Source of the DNA: an uncultured Microbacteriaceae bacterium
GTDB lineage: Bacteria > Actinomycetota > Actinomycetes > Actinomycetales > Microbacteriaceae
Direction: 5' to 3'
DNA length: 64,000 nucleotides
NCBI GenBank assembly: GCA_947487835.1
Contig: CANKXX010000002.1
Location: 124,001 to 188,000, forward strand
Shown: in pieces, positions 49,767 to 59,285 of the stretch
Layout of the letters: each line of letters starts with the position of its first letter
Numbering within the stretch: position 1 is the stretch's first letter
Program-made: the position numbers and the translations under genes
The notes under the pieces: model-generated
Told to the model about the DNA's origin: nothing
Databases searched by the model: none
The model's input: the letters and a program-made list of their open reading frames with translations, nothing else

Positions 49767-51872
49767 ATGACCGATTCGCCCTCCCCCCTGCACGAGCTCG
49801 CCGGCGCGTACGGCGTGTCCATGTCCTTCGAGAACTGGCAGGACGAGGTGGTGGAGGTGCCCGACGACGCGATCGCCGAGGTGCTGGCCGCCATGGGCGT
49901 CGACGCCTCCGACCCGGCGGCCGCGCTCGAGAAGCGCGAGCTGGACGCCTGGCGCCGGATGCTCCCGCCCTCGATCGTGGTCCGGGAGGGCGACGACGCG
50001 GCGCTGGTCGTGCACGTATCGCAGGGCGCCGACGTCGAGGTGGTCCTGCATCTCGAGTCCGGCGAGGACCGGGAGGTGTCCGCGGGCGGCGCGCCCCGCC
50101 GATCCCGCGAGGTGGACGGCGAGACGCTCGACGCGGTCTCGGTGCCGCTGCCCGGCGACCTCCCGCTCGGCTACCACGTCGCCCGCGTGACGTCCGGCGA
50201 CCACGGCGCCGAGACCACCCTCATCGTCACGCCGCGCTGGCTCGGCCTGCCGGAGTCCCTCGGCGCGGGCGCGTCGTGGGGCTTCGCCACCCAGCTCTAC
50301 AGCGTGCGGTCGCGCCAGTCCTGGGGTGTCGGCGACCTCTCCGACCTGACCGACCTCGCCGTCTGGTCCGCGGCGGACCTCGGCGCGGACTACGTGCTCG
50401 TCAATCCGCTGCACGCCGCCGAGCCGGTCGCGCCGCTGCAGCCGTCGCCGTACCTGCCGTCGTCGCGCCGCTTCTTCAACCCGCTCTACCTGCGGGTGGA
50501 GGACGTGCCGGAGTACGCCTGGCTGGACGCCGACACGAGGGCCCGCATCGACGCCCTCGGCGAGGGGGTGCACGAGCGGGTCGACGACCTCGACCTGATC
50601 GACCGCGACACGTCCTGGACGGCGAAGCGCGAGGCCCTGCGGCTGCTGTTCGCCGCCCCGCGGCGCGCCGGCCGGGAGCTCGAGTTCCGCGCCTACCGCG
50701 AGCGGCACGGCGCGGCGCTCCGCCAGTTCGCCACCTGGAACGTCCTCGCGATCCACCACGGCAACGACGCCCGCGAGTGGCCCGAGCCGCTGCGCGATGC
50801 GTCGGGGCACGAGGTCGCGTTCTTCGCCGGCGAGAACGAGACCGAGATCGAGTTCGAGATGTGGCTGCAGTGGGTGCTCGACGAGCAGCTGCAGCGCGCC
50901 CAGGGCCGGGCCGTGAACGCCGGGATGAGCCTCGGCATCATGCACGACCTCGCGGTCGGTGTGCATCCGGGCGGCGCCGACGCCTGGCGGCTGCGCAACG
51001 CCTACGCCACCGGCATCCGCGTGGGCGCCCCGCCGGACGCGTTCAACCAGATGGGCCAGGACTGGCAGCAGCCGCCGTGGCGCCCCGACCGCCTCGCCGA
51101 GCTCGCGTACGCGCCGTTCCGCGACCTCATCGCGAACGTGCTGCGGCACGCGGGCGGGGTGCGCATCGACCACATCATCGGCCTCTTCCGGCTCTGGTGG
51201 GTGCCGGAGGGCCGCACGCCCGCCGAGGGGACCTACGTGCGCTACGACCACGAGGCGATGATCGGTGTGCTGGCCCTCGAGGCGCAGCGCGCGGGCGCCG
51301 TCGTGGTGGGGGAGGACCTCGGCGTCGTCGAGGCGTCCGCCCGCGAGTACCTGCTCGAGCGCGGCGTGCTCGGCACGTCGATCCTCTGGTTCGAGCGCGA
51401 CGAGGACGGCGATCCGCTGCCCGCCGAGAAGTGGCGCGAGCTCTGCCTCGCGTCCGTCACCACGCACGACCTGCCGCCGAGCGCCGGCTACCTCGTGGGC
51501 GAGCACGTGGCGCTACGCGACCGACTGGGGCTGCTCACCCGTCCCGTCGAGGAGGAGGCCGCCGCCGATGAGGCGGAGCGGGGCAGCTGGCTCGACGAGC
51601 TCCGCCGGCGGAACCTGCTCGGCGAGGATCCGTCGGTCGAGGAGACCATCACGGCCCTGCATCGGTACCTGACCCTGTCCCCGGCGCGCCTGCTCAACGT
51701 GGCGCTGACGGATGCGGTGGGCGACCGCCGTACCCAGAACCAGCCCGGCACGCTCGACGAGTACCCGAACTGGCGCATCCCGCTCTCCGGCCCGGACGAC
51801 AAGCCGGTGCTCCTCGAGGACGTCCTGCTCTCGGAGCGCGCGGCGGCCCTGGTCCGCGAGATGGGGCTCTAA
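49767..51872 (+). CDS. malQ: 4-alpha-glucanotransferase
   Basis: 701 residues from the ATG at 49767, normal for actinobacterial MalQ. It transfers maltodextrin segments between glucans. N-terminal beta domain (1-145), then the GH77 barrel: GASWGFATQLYSVRSRQSWGVGDLSDL, LGIMHDLAVGVHPGGADAWRL (nucleophile Asp region), VRIDHIIGLFRLWWVPEG, VVVGEDLGVVE (acid Glu) and VTTHDLPPSAGYL. A clear terminator follows. No other glycogen/maltose gene is adjacent. Confidence 0.93.
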   Translation: MTDSPSPLHELAGAYGVSMSFENWQDEVVEVPDDAIAEVLAAMGVDASDPAAALEKRELDAWRRMLPPSIVVREGDDAALVVHVSQGADVEVVLHLESGEDREVSAGGAPRRSREVDGETLDAVSVPLPGDLPLGYHVARVTSGDHGAETTLIVTPRWLGLPESLGAGASWGFATQLYSVRSRQSWGVGDLSDLTDLAVWSAADLGADYVLVNPLHAAEPVAPLQPSPYLPSSRRFFNPLYLRVEDVPEYAWLDADTRARIDALGEGVHERVDDLDLIDRDTSWTAKREALRLLFAAPRRAGRELEFRAYRERHGAALRQFATWNVLAIHHGNDAREWPEPLRDASGHEVAFFAGENETEIEFEMWLQWVLDEQLQRAQGRAVNAGMSLGIMHDLAVGVHPGGADAWRLRNAYATGIRVGAPPDAFNQMGQDWQQPPWRPDRLAELAYAPFRDLIANVLRHAGGVRIDHIIGLFRLWWVPEGRTPAEGTYVRYDHEAMIGVLALEAQRAGAVVVGEDLGVVEASAREYLLERGVLGTSILWFERDEDGDPLPAEKWRELCLASVTTHDLPPSAGYLVGEHVALRDRLGLLTRPVEEEAAADEAERGSWLDELRRRNLLGEDPSVEETITALHRYLTLSPARLLNVALTDAVGDRRTQNQPGTLDEYPNWRIPLSGPDDKPVLLEDVLLSERAAALVREMGL

Positions 51873-51906
51873 GGGGCGGCCGGCGAAGCTCGGTACCAGT
51901 ACCGGG

Positions 51907-51941
51907 AAGGACGGTCGAGGAACACTCCTCGGCCGTCCTTT
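51907..51941 (+). terminator. Intrinsic terminator after malQ
   Basis: AAGGACGGTCGAGGA-acac-TCCTCGGCCGTCCTT forms a 15-bp stem with one G-T pair and runs into TTTCTCC. Confidence 0.85.
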
Positions 51942-52148
51942 CTCCTTGCCCGGGCACGCTCCCGCGTCGGAACGGCGGGCAAGCCTGTTCGTCCCATTAC
52001 GGCTTGTCCGGGTAGTCGAGACCTGGTTGCAGTGTTACACCTGCGTTAACTCGCGGATGTCGTCGTAGGCGCGCCGTGGGGAGAGGGCAAGGATGACCTC
52101 CGGCGCGCGCCTTCGCCGCCGAACGCAGGAACCACCGCAGGGAGAGCA

Positions 52149-53174
52149 ATGTCGAGCACCGAAGCTGTCGGCACCGGACGTGACACCGAGAGCGACGCCG
52201 GGAGCGTCACCGGGACCGGAGCGGCGAGCGGAGCGGCGAGCGCCGCGGCCGGTTTCACCGTCACCGAGCGGAACGTCCCGTTTCTCGATGCGCACACCTG
52301 GGTGCGCATCAGCGAGCCGACCGAGAAGCGTCCGGGCGCGCTGCCGCTCGTGGTGGTGCACGGCGGACCCGGCATGGCGCACAACTACCTCAAGAACCTC
52401 GAGCACCTGGCCGCGGAGACCGGCCGCACGGTCATCCACTACGACCAGTACGGCTGCGGCAACAGCGGGCACCGCCCCGACGCGCCCGAGGACTTCTGGA
52501 CGCCGCAGCTGTTCGTCGACGAGTTCCTGAACCTGGTCAAGGCACTCGGCCTGGCCGAGTACCACCTCCTCGGCCAGTCGTGGGGCGGGATGCTGGGCGC
52601 GGAGATCGCGATCCGGCAGCCGCAGGGACTGCGCTCGCTCGCCATCTGCAACTCGCCCGCGTCCATGTCGCTGTGGATGGAGGCCGCGGCGGATCTGCGC
52701 GCGGAACTGCCCGAGGACGTGCAGCGGGCCCTCGACACGCACGAGGCCGAGGGCACCATCACGGACCCCGAGTACCTGCGCGCGGTCGCCGTGTTCTACG
52801 AGCGCCACGTCTGCCGGGTCGTGCCGATGCCCGAGGACTTCCACGAGAGCGAGGCCCAGATGGAGGCCGAGCCGACCGTGTACCACACGATGAACGGGCC
52901 GAACGAGTTCTTCGTCATCGGAACGCTGCAGCCGTGGTCCGTCGTCGAGGAGGTCAGGGGCATCACCGTGCCGACCCTCGTCGTGGCCGGCGAGCACGAC
53001 GAGGCGACCCCGAAGACCTGGGCGCCCTTCGCCGAGAACATCCCCGGCGCCCGCACCCACGTCTTCGAGGGGGCGAGCCACTGCTCGCACCTCGAGCAGC
53101 CGGAGGAGTTCCGTCGCGTGATCGGCCTGTGGCTCGCCGAGTTCGACGACCACGACGGCGTCTCCGCCGCCTAG
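52149..53174 (+). CDS. Proline iminopeptidase-family hydrolase/amidase
   Basis: 341 residues. An Ala/Ser/Thr-rich leader (1-40) precedes an alpha/beta hydrolase of the PIP/L-amino-acid amidase group: VVVHGGPGMAHNYLKNLE (oxyanion), IHYDQYGCGNSGHRP, LLGQSWGGMLGAEIA (nucleophile Ser), LVVAGEHDEATP and GASHCSHLEQPEEF (His). These enzymes release N-terminal amino acids or hydrolyse amino-acid amides. It is the first gene of a three-gene operon with an APC permease and an FmdA amidase. Confidence 0.85.
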   Translation: MSSTEAVGTGRDTESDAGSVTGTGAASGAASAAAGFTVTERNVPFLDAHTWVRISEPTEKRPGALPLVVVHGGPGMAHNYLKNLEHLAAETGRTVIHYDQYGCGNSGHRPDAPEDFWTPQLFVDEFLNLVKALGLAEYHLLGQSWGGMLGAEIAIRQPQGLRSLAICNSPASMSLWMEAAADLRAELPEDVQRALDTHEAEGTITDPEYLRAVAVFYERHVCRVVPMPEDFHESEAQMEAEPTVYHTMNGPNEFFVIGTLQPWSVVEEVRGITVPTLVVAGEHDEATPKTWAPFAENIPGARTHVFEGASHCSHLEQPEEFRRVIGLWLAEFDDHDGVSAA

Positions 53175-53233
53175 GACCCGCTCCACCCCCTCATTCCCCT
53201 GACCCCCGCACACCCGACAGGAAGAACCCCCTC

Positions 53234-54796
53234 ATGACCGCACCTCACCACGGCTCGGCGCACCCGGCTGCGCCGGGTCACCTCGAGCGCACTCCGCAGC
53301 AGGAGCTCGAGGCCCTCGGCTACAAGCAGGAGCTCAAGCGCTCCGTGTCCACGACCGACCTGCTCATCTACGGCCTGATCTTCATGGTGCCCATCGCGCC
53401 CTGGGCCATCTTCGGCACGGTCTACAACGCAGCATCGGGCATGGTTCCGCTGGTGTACCTCATCGGCCTCATCGCGATGATCTTCACCGCCCTCGCCTAC
53501 GCGCAGATGGCCAAGGCCATCCCGCTGGCGGGCTCCGTGTTCTCGTACGTCGGCCGCGGCATCCGCCCCTGGGTCGGCTTCTTCGCCGGCTGGGCGATCC
53601 TGCTCGACTACCTCCTCGTGCCCACGCTGCTCTACGTGTTCGCGGCGGAGTCGATGGTCGGCCTCTTCCCGGGCAGCGCCCGCTGGATGTGGGCCCTGAT
53701 CTTCGTGGCCATCAACACGGCGATCAACCTCTTCGGCATCACCTCGATCAAGCTCGCGAACCGTGTCTTCCTGGCCATCGAGCTGGTCTTCGTCGTGATC
53801 TTCGTCGTCATCGCGGTCACCGCGCTGAACGGCGGCACGATCCCCGGCGCCGAGTTCACCACCGACCCGATCTGGACGCCCAGCGAGGTCAGCGGACCGC
53901 TCATCGCATCCGCCCTGTCCATCGCGGTGCTGAGCTTCCTCGGCTTCGACGGCATCTCGACCATGGCCGAGGAGTCCACCGGCAAGCGCGGCGGCGCCGG
54001 CAAGGCCATGATCATCGCCCTGTTCATCGTGGCGTTCCTGTTCATCCTGCAGACCTGGCTCGCCAGCGCCCTCGCCGGCGGCCGCGACGCCTTCTCGGAC
54101 GACGAGGCCGGCAACGCCTTCTTCACCCTCGTCGAGGCTGCGTCGAACAGCGGCTGGATGAACGCGTTCTTCGTGGTCAACGTGCTCGCCGTCGGCATCG
54201 CGAACGCCATGGCCGCACAGGCGGCGACGTCGCGCCTGCTCTACTCGATGAGCCGCGACCGCCAGCTGCCCCGGTTCCTCAGCAGGGTCAGCGTGCACCA
54301 GGTGCCGAAGGCCGCGATCATCTCGGTCTCGGTGCTGTCGGCGATCCTCGTGCTGTTCTTCGTGGGGCAGATCAACCTGATCTCCGCCCTCGTGAACTTC
54401 GGCGCCCTGTTCGGTTTCATGCTCCTGCACCTGTCGGTGTTCTGGTTCTATCTCGTGAAGAACAAGTCGCGGAACATCGTGCTGCACGCGATCGTGCCCG
54501 TGGTCGGCTTCCTGATCATCGGCTACGTGCTGCTCAACGCGGCGCCCGAGGCGAAGATCGGCGGGCTGGTCTGGCTCGTGCTCGGCGCGGCCGTGTTCTT
54601 CTACTACCGCCGCTCGGGAACGACGATCGAGCTCTCGGGTGAGGGCGCCGTGCTCGGCGAGGGTGGCGACCAGGCGACGGACCCCGCCGCCGCCGAGGCC
54701 CTGCGCAACACGTCCGGTGCCGCGGCGACCACGCCGGAGAACCCGGCCGACCGCACCACCGGCACCACCACGCACCGCACCGGAAAGGACGCCTGA
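53234..54796 (+). CDS. APC-superfamily amino acid permease
   Basis: 520 residues from the ATG at 53234; the track start at 52580 is inside the hydrolase gene. About 12-14 membrane segments begin at STTDLLIYGLIFMVPIAPWAIFGTVYNAASGMVPLVYLIG. The segment 6 region FLGFDGISTMAEESTGKRGGAGKAM is characteristic of APC transporters. The C-terminal tail is polar and rich in Ala/Thr. It takes up an amino acid, amide or amine, presumably the substrate family of the flanking hydrolases. Confidence 0.88.
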   Translation: MTAPHHGSAHPAAPGHLERTPQQELEALGYKQELKRSVSTTDLLIYGLIFMVPIAPWAIFGTVYNAASGMVPLVYLIGLIAMIFTALAYAQMAKAIPLAGSVFSYVGRGIRPWVGFFAGWAILLDYLLVPTLLYVFAAESMVGLFPGSARWMWALIFVAINTAINLFGITSIKLANRVFLAIELVFVVIFVVIAVTALNGGTIPGAEFTTDPIWTPSEVSGPLIASALSIAVLSFLGFDGISTMAEESTGKRGGAGKAMIIALFIVAFLFILQTWLASALAGGRDAFSDDEAGNAFFTLVEAASNSGWMNAFFVVNVLAVGIANAMAAQAATSRLLYSMSRDRQLPRFLSRVSVHQVPKAAIISVSVLSAILVLFFVGQINLISALVNFGALFGFMLLHLSVFWFYLVKNKSRNIVLHAIVPVVGFLIIGYVLLNAAPEAKIGGLVWLVLGAAVFFYYRRSGTTIELSGEGAVLGEGGDQATDPAAAEALRNTSGAAATTPENPADRTTGTTTHRTGKDA

Positions 54797-54801
54797 CCCG
54801 C

Positions 54802-55725
54802 ATGACCGAACACTTCCTCGGCAAGGAGCTCGGCAAGCCGGGCTTCTCCGCCGCCGACGAGCCCGTGCTGCGCATCCAGCCCGGAACCGGCGACACGATC
54901 GCGTTCGAGACGAGCGACGAGGTCTACGCGCAGCTGCACGAGACCCACGACATGGCGAAGCTCACGGCGCAGATCAACCCCATCACGGGGCCGGTCTACG
55001 TCGAGGGCGCGATGCCCGGTGATGCCCTCAGGGTGACGATCCACGAGATCCGGCTGAAGGACTACGGCTGGTCCGTGAGCCTCCCCGGCGCCGGCGCGCT
55101 GCAGGACGTGATGGGGGAGGAGATGTTCACCCGTCAGGTGCCCATCGACGAGGCCGGCGTGCACGTGACCGATCGCCACGTCTTCGACGCGAAGCCGATG
55201 ATCGGCTGCATCGGCACGGCGCCGGCGGAGGGCATCAACTCCACGGTCATGCCGTCCTACCCGCAGGGCGGCAACATGGACCTGACCCAGTGCCGGCCCG
55301 GATCGGTCGTCTACCTCCCCGTGATGGTGGAGGGCGCGTACCTGGCGATTGGTGACATCCACGCCATCATGGCCGAGGGCGAGTCGTCCTTCGTCGCGAT
55401 CGAGGCGGAGGGCACGGCGGTCGTCTCCGTCGAGGTCGTGAAGGACCTGCCGCTGCGGGCACCGCGCGTCGAGACCGAGGACGAGTGGATCTTCGTCGGC
55501 CTCGGCGACCCTGTGCAGGAGAGCATCCAGCGCGGCTACGAGGATGCGTTCCGCTTCCTCGTCGACGACAACGGCTGGACCATCGGCGACGCCTACGCGG
55601 TGCTCAGCGCGGTGGGCCACTCCCGGCTCGGCGGACCGACGGGATCCGGCGATCCGGACCCGCTGCACCCGCTGTCCGCGAAGGGCGCGGTCACCATTCA
55701 CACGGTGCCGAAGAGCATCCTCTAG
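54802..55725 (+). CDS. Acetamidase/formamidase-family amide hydrolase
   Basis: 307 residues, starting 5 bp after the permease stop. FmdA/AmdA family pattern: GKPGFSAADEPVLRIQPGTGDTIAFETSDE, INPITGPVYVEGAMPGDALRVTIHEI, GCIGTAPAEGINSTVMPSYPQGGNMDLTQCRPGSVVYLPV and LAIGDIHAIMAEGE (metal-binding DxH). It hydrolyses short aliphatic amides to acid and ammonia. With the permease and the amidase-like hydrolase this forms an amide or amino-acid-amide nitrogen scavenging operon (inference). Confidence 0.88.
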   Translation: MTEHFLGKELGKPGFSAADEPVLRIQPGTGDTIAFETSDEVYAQLHETHDMAKLTAQINPITGPVYVEGAMPGDALRVTIHEIRLKDYGWSVSLPGAGALQDVMGEEMFTRQVPIDEAGVHVTDRHVFDAKPMIGCIGTAPAEGINSTVMPSYPQGGNMDLTQCRPGSVVYLPVMVEGAYLAIGDIHAIMAEGESSFVAIEAEGTAVVSVEVVKDLPLRAPRVETEDEWIFVGLGDPVQESIQRGYEDAFRFLVDDNGWTIGDAYAVLSAVGHSRLGGPTGSGDPDPLHPLSAKGAVTIHTVPKSIL

Positions 55726-55752
55726 AGGGATCAGCCAGTAGCACCGAGCGAC

Positions 55753-55796
55753 ACGGCCGGTGTCCTGCCGCATACCGCGGACGGGACACCGGCCGT
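55753..55796 (+). terminator. Terminator after the amide operon
   Basis: A perfect 13-bp stem ACGGCCGGTGTCC / GGACACCGGCCGT with an 18-nt loop, 28 bp after the amidase stop. Confidence 0.8.
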
Positions 55797-55904
55797 TGCC
55801 GTGTGCGTTTGTGTGCGACGCGAGGCGTTTCCGAGGAAGCCCCGTGAGTGTGAGGGAACGCACCTCTCGTGCGCGCACGAGGCAGCCTGCGATAGCGTCC
55901 GACC

Positions 55905-56381
55905 ATGGAACTCGGCTCGTCGCTCGGCTGGCTGCTCGCCGCCATCCCGGTCGGTCTCCTGCTGCCCGCGGTGGTGGCGGGGATCGTGCTCGCGATCCGT
56001 CGGCGTCGTGCCGGGCGGGGCGGGTCGCTGTTCGCGGGGATCGACTCCCGTTGGCTGATCTTCGCGCCGCTCGTGTTCGTGCTCGCGGCGCTCGGGGCGG
56101 GAATCTGGATCGGCGTCGGGGCGCAGCTCGACCTCGTGCAGCCGGTGCGCAACGGCTTTCTCAACTTCCAGTCGTATCCGCTGACCGAGGAAATGGCGGC
56201 GGTTGTCATCCTCGGCACCCCGGTCGCGGTGGGCGTGCCGCTGGTGGCGTGGGCGCTGCGGCGTCTCGAGGGCATGGCCCGCGTGCTCGGGGTCGTCGGC
56301 GGCGTGGTGGCCGGGGCGGTCGCGTACCCGCTCTCGGTCTTCCTCGTGCTCGCGGTGTTCGGCACGGCCTTCCCCGGTTGA
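55905..56381 (+). CDS. Small membrane protein of unknown function
   Basis: 158 residues with four hydrophobic segments: LGWLLAAIPVGLLLPAVVAGIVLAIRR, WLIFAPLVFVLAALGAGIWIGVG, AAVVILGTPVAVGVPLVAWAL and VLGVVGGVVAGAVAYPLSVFLVLAVFG. The loops are short and basic on the inside. No family recognised. It stands alone between a terminator and a repeat-rich gap. Confidence 0.6.
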   Translation: MELGSSLGWLLAAIPVGLLLPAVVAGIVLAIRRRRAGRGGSLFAGIDSRWLIFAPLVFVLAALGAGIWIGVGAQLDLVQPVRNGFLNFQSYPLTEEMAAVVILGTPVAVGVPLVAWALRRLEGMARVLGVVGGVVAGAVAYPLSVFLVLAVFGTAFPG

Positions 56382-56440
56382 GGTGCGCCCGCCGTAGTTC
56401 GCCCGGTCCCTGCCGGTCCCGCGGGGTCTCAGTCGGTCCC

Positions 56441-56532
56441 GCGCGGTCCCGGAGCTTGTCGATGGGACGCAATGGATGCGCCGGCGGGGCGGCACCGTCC
56501 CGCACGGTCCCTGAGCTTGTCGAAGGGACGCA
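56441..56532 (+). repeat. Two copies of the dispersed GGTCCCTGAGCTTGTCGAAGGGACGCA element
   Basis: A degenerate copy at 56441-56471 (GGTCCCGGAGCTTGTCGATGGGACGCA) and a good copy at 56503-56532, both in the same direction, upstream of the HNH gene. Confidence 0.8.
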
Positions 56533-56650
56533 ACACACTCCCAGGACGATCCCCTGACTCCACCCCTCCACAGGCGCCGATCCCGACTTCTTCTCCACAG
56601 ATTATGCTGGTCAGTAGCCAATTGTCGGTGGTGCGTGGGACACTGTTCCC

Positions 56651-58042
56651 ATGAACATCCCGACCCTGAACGACCTCGCGGAGGCGGTCGCGACCGCGCT
56701 CCCGGTGGCGTCGCTGGGCGGGCTGAACGATGACGCGCTGCTCGCCGTCGCCCGACAGGTGGAAGCCCTGGGGCGATCGATCGATGCCCTGCGCGTCGCG
56801 ACCGCCGGAGAGATCGCCGCGCGATCCCGCACCGAGGATGGGCCGGCGGGACTTGCCGCGCGGAAAGGCTGCCGCAGTGCGAACGAGCTCCTGCAGCGCC
56901 TCACACAGATCTCCAGCGCGACCGGCGCCACCCGTCTCGGTCTCGCCGCACTCACCCGCCCGGGAACGGCTCTCTCGGGCGTGCGGATGCCCGCGAAGTT
57001 CGACCACGTCCGCGCCGCGCTCGAGACCGGCGAACTGGGCGTCGATGCCGCGGTGGCACTGATCAAGAACCTCGCGCCGCTGCAGGACCGGGTGCACCCG
57101 GATGCCCTTGACGCGGCGGAGAAAGAGCTGGTCGCCGCGGCGACGGGCACCTCACCGGACAGCAGCGTCCCGGCGTCGGCGGACGAGATCCGCATTCAGG
57201 CGTCCGTGTGGCGGGCGACGCTCGACCCGGACGGCCTTGAGCCGGACGAGGCGCACGCGATGGCCAAGCGCGGCTTCCGCCTTGGCCCCGAGCGCAACGG
57301 CCTCGTCCCCGTGTCCGGCGGTCTGCTTCCCGAGGCCGCGGGACGGGTGAGGCGGCTCTTCGACGCGTACCTGACCCCGACCACGGCACCGGCGTTCCTG
57401 CATGAGGAGGAACTCGCGGACAAGAACGCTGCGCAGGACTCGCGGACGAAGGACCAGCAGCGGCACGACATCCTGATCGGCGTCCTCGACGCCATGGCGA
57501 GAAGTGGCGACACCCCGAGCGTCGGTGGTGCCGCGCCCACGGTTCTCGTGACCGTGCGGGCCGAGGACCTCGAGACCGGCGGGGCCGGGTACGCGGACGG
57601 CGTGGAGTCGCCGCTGTCACCCATGACGGTCGAGCAACTCGTGTGCGCGGGCGGGATCCAGAAGGTGGTCATCGGTCGCAACGGCCGAGTTTTGAAGCTG
57701 GGATCGGCGGAGCGGTGCTTCACCGCACCGCAGCGGCGGGCGATCACCGCACGGGACGGCGGCTGCCTCATCCCGGGTTGCTCGATCCCGGCCGGCTGGT
57801 GCGAGGTGCACCACGTCGTCCCGGCCGCGGCCGGCGGGCCTACGCATCCGGACAACGGTGTCCTGCTGTGCTGGTTCCATCACCGGACCATCGACACCTC
57901 AGGCTGGGTGATCCGGATGCGAGCGGGAGCACCCGAGGTGCAGGCGCCACCGTGGCTCGATCACACCCGCCGATGGCGCCCGGCGTCGAAGAGCCGAACC
58001 GCAGCTGCAACCCGAGTGAGCGCGCACCATTCCCGTCCCTGA
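56651..58042 (+). CDS. DUF222/HNH endonuclease (13E12-like)
   Basis: 463 residues. The N-terminal DUF222 domain (about 30-330) is joined to a C-terminal HNH nuclease: CFTAPQRRAITARDGGCLIPGCSIPAGWCEVHHVVPAAAGGPTHPDNGVLLCWFHHRTID, with two zinc-type Cys pairs and the HH of the active site. This family is present in many near-identical copies in actinobacterial genomes and often behaves as a mobile or repeated gene. Its role is unsettled. It is flanked on both sides by copies of the dispersed repeat. The GTCGG...TATGCT stretch just upstream may hold the promoter. Confidence 0.88.
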   Translation: MNIPTLNDLAEAVATALPVASLGGLNDDALLAVARQVEALGRSIDALRVATAGEIAARSRTEDGPAGLAARKGCRSANELLQRLTQISSATGATRLGLAALTRPGTALSGVRMPAKFDHVRAALETGELGVDAAVALIKNLAPLQDRVHPDALDAAEKELVAAATGTSPDSSVPASADEIRIQASVWRATLDPDGLEPDEAHAMAKRGFRLGPERNGLVPVSGGLLPEAAGRVRRLFDAYLTPTTAPAFLHEEELADKNAAQDSRTKDQQRHDILIGVLDAMARSGDTPSVGGAAPTVLVTVRAEDLETGGAGYADGVESPLSPMTVEQLVCAGGIQKVVIGRNGRVLKLGSAERCFTAPQRRAITARDGGCLIPGCSIPAGWCEVHHVVPAAAGGPTHPDNGVLLCWFHHRTIDTSGWVIRMRAGAPEVQAPPWLDHTRRWRPASKSRTAAATRVSAHHSRP

Positions 58043-58078
58043 AGCCCACCGCGTGGGGGGCGCTCGGTGCGCTGGTCA

Positions 58079-58105
58079 CGTCCCTTCGACAGGCTCAGGG
58101 ACCGT
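58079..58105 (-). repeat. Dispersed element, inverted copy after the HNH gene
   Basis: ACGTCCCTTCGACAGGCTCAGGGACCGT, the reverse complement of the copies upstream of the HNH gene. The HNH gene is thus bracketed by inverted copies. A truncated half-copy (GGCTCGGGGACCGTG) follows. Confidence 0.8.
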
Positions 58106-58248
58106 ACGCGGCAGGCTCGGGGACCGTGCGGGGACGCACGCGAGGGCGGTCACGCCGCTTCCGCCGCAGCCGGTGGTGCCCCTCGCCATACTTGCTAGGG
58201 GCACGCTCGAGCCAATGAGGACCGGGGGCCGCAATCGAAGGGACCACC

Positions 58249-59229
58249 GTGTCACGAGTCGTCGTCATCGGAGCAACGGGTCATGTCGGCGGGTACCTGG
58301 TGCCGCGCCTCGTCGCCGCCGGCCACGAGGTGGTCGCGATGAGCCGCGGCGTGAGCACGCCCTACCGGGACGACCCGGCGTGGGAGAACGTCGAGCGGAT
58401 CGCGCTCGACCGCGAGGCGGGCGACGCAGATGACACGTTCGGCGGCGCGATCGCCGACCTGAACCCCGACGTCGTGATCGACATGGTCTGCTTCACCCGC
58501 GACTCCGCGGAGAAGCTGGTGAACGCGATTCGCGGCCGCGTCGACCTGCTGATCAGCTGCGGTACCGTCTGGATCCACGGCCCTGCATCCGCTGTGCCGG
58601 TGCAGGAGCACGAGGCGCGCAACGCGTTCGGCGATTACGGCACGCAGAAGGCCGAGATCGAGGAGTACCTGCTCGCGCAGTCGCGCGACGGTGGCGTGCC
58701 CACCGTCGTGCTGCACCCGGGACACATCACCGGCCCCGGCTGGCGCATGATCAACGCGGCCGGCAACCTCGACCTCGGCGTGTGGCGCACCCTCGCCGCG
58801 GGGGAGCAGCTCACCCTGCCGAACTTCGGCCTCGAGACCGTCCACCACGTGCACGCGGACGACGTGGCCCAGGCCTTCCAGCTCGCGCTCGAGAAGCCCG
58901 AGGCGGCCGTCGGCAACGGCTACCACGTGGTCTCAGAGCGGGCGGTCACGCTGCGCGGCATCGCGGAGGCGACCGCCGGCTGGTTCGGCCAGGAGGCGAA
59001 CCTCAGCTTCCTGCCCTTCGACGAGTTCCGCGCCGCGACGTCCGACGAGGATGCGGACGCGACCTGGGAGCACGTCGCCCGCAGCCCCTCGATGAGCATC
59101 GAGAACGCCAGGCGCGACCTCGGTTACGCGCCGAACTACACCTCGCTCGAGGCGATCGCCGAGGGCCTGCAGTGGCTCATCGACGACGGCCAGCTCGACG
59201 TCGGCGGCCGGGAGCTCCGTCGGGCCTGA
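58249..59229 (+). CDS. NAD-dependent epimerase/dehydratase family protein
   Basis: 326 residues from the GTG at 58249. Extended short-chain dehydrogenase fold: nucleotide-binding VVVIGATGHVGGYLVPRL, DMVCFTRDS, and the catalytic YxxxK pair in FGDYGTQKAEIEEYLL. The later VHHVHADDVAQAFQLALEKPEAAVGNGYHVV is typical of sugar-nucleotide epimerases and reductases of this branch. The substrate is unknown. Followed by a hairpin. Confidence 0.85.
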   Translation: MSRVVVIGATGHVGGYLVPRLVAAGHEVVAMSRGVSTPYRDDPAWENVERIALDREAGDADDTFGGAIADLNPDVVIDMVCFTRDSAEKLVNAIRGRVDLLISCGTVWIHGPASAVPVQEHEARNAFGDYGTQKAEIEEYLLAQSRDGGVPTVVLHPGHITGPGWRMINAAGNLDLGVWRTLAAGEQLTLPNFGLETVHHVHADDVAQAFQLALEKPEAAVGNGYHVVSERAVTLRGIAEATAGWFGQEANLSFLPFDEFRAATSDEDADATWEHVARSPSMSIENARRDLGYAPNYTSLEAIAEGLQWLIDDGQLDVGGRELRRA

Positions 59230-59285
59230 GACGCGCTGCACCGGGCCGGTACATCCGGCGCTCCGGCTCCCGCCTGAACCCACAA

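Noticed and set aside
46655-49894. A 1079-residue minus-strand open frame
   Set aside because: It runs antisense to the clear GT39 gene and across the alpha/beta hydrolase and repeats; its composition (Arg/Gly/Ala/His rich, no domain) is that of a high-GC shadow frame.
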